Shown one piece after another: positions 13,050 through 14,455 of a stretch of DNA of 14,455 nucleotides; position 1 is the first letter of the stretch; the number at the start of each line of letters is the position of its first letter. The translations under genes and the position numbers were made by a program. The DNA lies in assembly GCA_946482335.1 (NCBI GenBank), contig CAMLRG010000141.1, positions 1 through 14,455 on the forward strand, read 5' to 3'. Under the pieces are notes generated by a model that had not been told where the DNA came from, did no database searches, and saw only the letters and a program-made list of their open reading frames with translations. This DNA comes from an uncultured Duganella sp. (GTDB taxonomy: Bacteria > Pseudomonadota > Gammaproteobacteria > Burkholderiales > Burkholderiaceae).

Positions 13050-14329
13050 ACGATCGTCGTAACGCAGTGTTCCTGGAAGAGATGGGCGTCGGGCCGCAGT
13101 GGTGCCTGCGCCATCGCACGGGGGCGGTTGCGCCCGACATTGAGGCAACGGAAGCAGCAGTGCTGGCGCCCGTCGCGGCCACCGCCCCGCACGCGGCCAC
13201 CGCTGCCGCGCCGCACGCAGCGGCGGCCTCCGTGCCGATGCCGGCGTCCACCGCGATGCCGGCCTCCACGTCCCATGCGCCGCTCGCAGCTTCGGCCGCC
13301 GCGGCGATGCCTGCGTCCGCGCCACAAGCGGCACATACGCCGCAGCCGCCCGATGCACCGGCGGAACTCGGCGGCATGCCGGCCGCACCAGGCCCGCGCG
13401 CCACGCCTGCGCCGGCAGCCGCAGCGGCCGCCGCGCCGGCCACTCCGGCCCGCGCGCCGGGCGCGCCAAGCATCGCCTCGACCGGTGAGGATATGTCCTG
13501 GTTTGACGACGCCCCCACGCCCGAATACAAACCGCAGCGCAAGAAAACTGCGGCGGAGCCGGAGCGGACCCCCGCGGTCCAGCCCCAGCGCGCCGCGCCT
13601 GCCGCACCGCCCGCCCGTCCAGCGCGCGCCGCGAGCGCACCACCGCCAGCGATGGCGGACGGAGCGCCCGATTACGACGACATGGGCATGGACCAGCCGC
13701 CAGCCTGGTTCGACGACGATCTGCCAGCCGCAGCGCCGGCCGCGCGCGGCACCGACCCCGCCCCCGGCCGCGCAACGGACGAAGAGATCGCAGCGATGGA
13801 CTGGCCAGCCCTGCAAGCGGCAATCGGCGCCTGCGCCCGCTGCGCGCGCTGCGCAACCCGCCGGCAAGCCGTGCCCGGCCGCGGCGACGAACAAGCCACC
13901 TGGCTCGCCCTCGACACCGCGCCTGGCCAGGCTGAAGACAGCGAAGGCTACCAGTTCGCCGGCGACCCCGGCTACCTGCTGGACAATATGCTGAAAGCGG
14001 TCGGGCAGACGACGGAACAAGGCGCTTATCTCACCAGCCTGGTGAAATGCCACGCCCCGCACGCGCCCGATGCGGAAGAACTGCAAGCCTGCCGCCCATA
14101 CCTGGAGCGGGAGCTGGCGCTGACGCAAGCAAAAGTCATCGTCACCTTCGGCCACAGCGCCGGCAAAGGGCTGCTGGGCGCCGCCGCGCGAGGCCGCATC
14201 ATGCTGCACGGCAGCGTGCCGGTGGTGGCCACCTATCACCCGGCCGACCTGCTGAAAAAGCCGGAAGAAAAAGCCAAGGCATGGCAGGACTTGTGCCTTG
14301 CCAAAGCCGCCCATGCCGGCCGACGCTGA
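13046..14329 (+). CDS. UDG-like protein (family 4 type) with HolD/psi-like N-terminal peptide and long Ala/Pro linker
   Basis: A 427-residue protein in three parts. Residues 1-30 (RR at 4-5, LEEMGVGPQWCLR) resemble the N-terminal peptide of DNA polymerase III psi. Residues about 31-245 are Ala/Pro-rich and probably disordered, with two WFDD motifs (152-155 and 221-224). Residues about 250-420 match the family-4 uracil-DNA glycosylase superfamily: cysteines C263/C266/C269, C335 (LVKC) and C349 (ACRPY) for a [4Fe-4S] cluster, the LLDNML helix, and H398 in TYHPADLL. The usual GEAPG/GEGPG motif reads DTAPG (290-294), though the following E297 is kept, and the usual Asn of TNxVKC is Ser332. Uracil excision is therefore uncertain. 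It overlaps rimI by four bases and DUF1853 by 17. The fold call is firm; activity and psi role are inference. Confidence 0.87.
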   Translation: MNDRRNAVFLEEMGVGPQWCLRHRTGAVAPDIEATEAAVLAPVAATAPHAATAAAPHAAAASVPMPASTAMPASTSHAPLAASAAAAMPASAPQAAHTPQPPDAPAELGGMPAAPGPRATPAPAAAAAAAPATPARAPGAPSIASTGEDMSWFDDAPTPEYKPQRKKTAAEPERTPAVQPQRAAPAAPPARPARAASAPPPAMADGAPDYDDMGMDQPPAWFDDDLPAAAPAARGTDPAPGRATDEEIAAMDWPALQAAIGACARCARCATRRQAVPGRGDEQATWLALDTAPGQAEDSEGYQFAGDPGYLLDNMLKAVGQTTEQGAYLTSLVKCHAPHAPDAEELQACRPYLERELALTQAKVIVTFGHSAGKGLLGAAARGRIMLHGSVPVVATYHPADLLKKPEEKAKAWQDLCLAKAAHAGRR

Positions 14330-14455
14330 GACCTTCCACCGCAAGTGGGGCCACCTTACCCGGCCCCACGTCCGGGCACTGGCCTGGCTGCTCGACTCGC
14401 CCGACCTGCTCGATCCGGCCAGCCCGCACTGGCAGGGCAGGATCGCCACGCTGGG
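14313..14455 (+). CDS. DUF1853 family protein, N-terminal fragment (runs off window)
   Basis: The frame opening at ATG 14313 stays open to the window end (47 codons). It reads as the start of a DUF1853 protein: FHRKWGHL, RPHVRALAWLLDSPDLLD, then HWQGRIATL. The function of the family is unknown to me. It overlaps the UDG-like stop by 17 bases in the +1 frame, so it continues the tsaB-rimI-UDG operon. Only the first ~47 residues are visible, so the call rests on this short conserved stretch. Confidence 0.75.
   Translation, partial: MPADAETFHRKWGHLTRPHVRALAWLLDSPDLLDPASPHWQGRIATL

Noticed and set aside
13150..13480. The Ala-rich repeats (such as repeated MPAS and PHAA units) as a tandem-repeat element or frameshifted region.
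   Set aside because: The repeats are short and irregular, the reading frame is continuous into the UDG domain, and such linkers arise readily in GC-rich coding DNA.
11344..13542. A 732-codon open frame on the minus strand opposite tsaB, rimI and the linker of the UDG-like gene.
   Set aside because: It reads as low-complexity Arg/Ala/Gly sequence and lies opposite well-recognised genes. It is the antisense shadow expected in GC-rich DNA.
13493..13723. The linker WFDD patches as true SSB C-terminal mimics.
   Set aside because: SSB tip binding depends on the terminal Phe and free carboxylate. These patches are internal, so only a looser motif role is proposed.

Overview
The window is a compact, GC-rich stretch of chromosome with short intergenic gaps. 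FabI, MltD, TsaB, RimI, DUF1415, DUF1289, DUF1853 and a family-4-like uracil-DNA glycosylase are all of betaproteobacterial type. I infer Burkholderiales, most likely Oxalobacteraceae (Massilia/Janthinobacterium/Duganella-like). This rests on protein character and gene order; no marker RNA gene is present. I see no transposase, integrase, tRNA, rRNA or CRISPR array.

Left part (1-4445, all minus strand): the N-terminal half of a DEAD-box RNA helicase (cut by the window edge); a two-gene operon of an SPFH/band-7 membrane protein and an Arc-like ribbon-helix-helix regulator, with a palindromic operator lying on its promoter; fabI (enoyl-ACP reductase) with a clear intrinsic terminator; and an MltD-like lytic transglycosylase with its own promoter.

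Middle part (4618-9142): a divergent pair of small conserved genes (DUF1415 then DUF1289, overlapping by one base); a long perfect inverted repeat; a convergent DUF1993 (DinB-like) gene; and a 1038-residue membrane sensor (TM-periplasmic-TM-HAMP-PAS-PAS-PAS-GGDEF-EAL) in which the cyclic-di-GMP synthesis and hydrolysis motifs are both intact.

Right part (9165-14455): 22 bases after the sensor lies a Tat-exported molybdopterin-binding oxidoreductase subunit of the IorB type, without its usual iron-sulfur partner beside it. It converges on a cytoplasmic thioredoxin-like gene. That gene is divergent from an overlapping operon tsaB-rimI-(UDG-like)-DUF1853. The two divergent genes have -10 boxes placed so that both transcripts may be leaderless.

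The observation I rate highest is the UDG-like protein next to rimI. Its first ~30 residues resemble the N-terminal, clamp-loader-binding peptide of DNA polymerase III psi (HolD), which in E. coli is also encoded next to rimI. A ~200-residue Ala/Pro-rich linker with two WFDD motifs follows, then a UDG-like domain whose first active-site motif is altered. It may be the betaproteobacterial psi-like clamp-loader partner, or a glycosylase tethered to the replisome.
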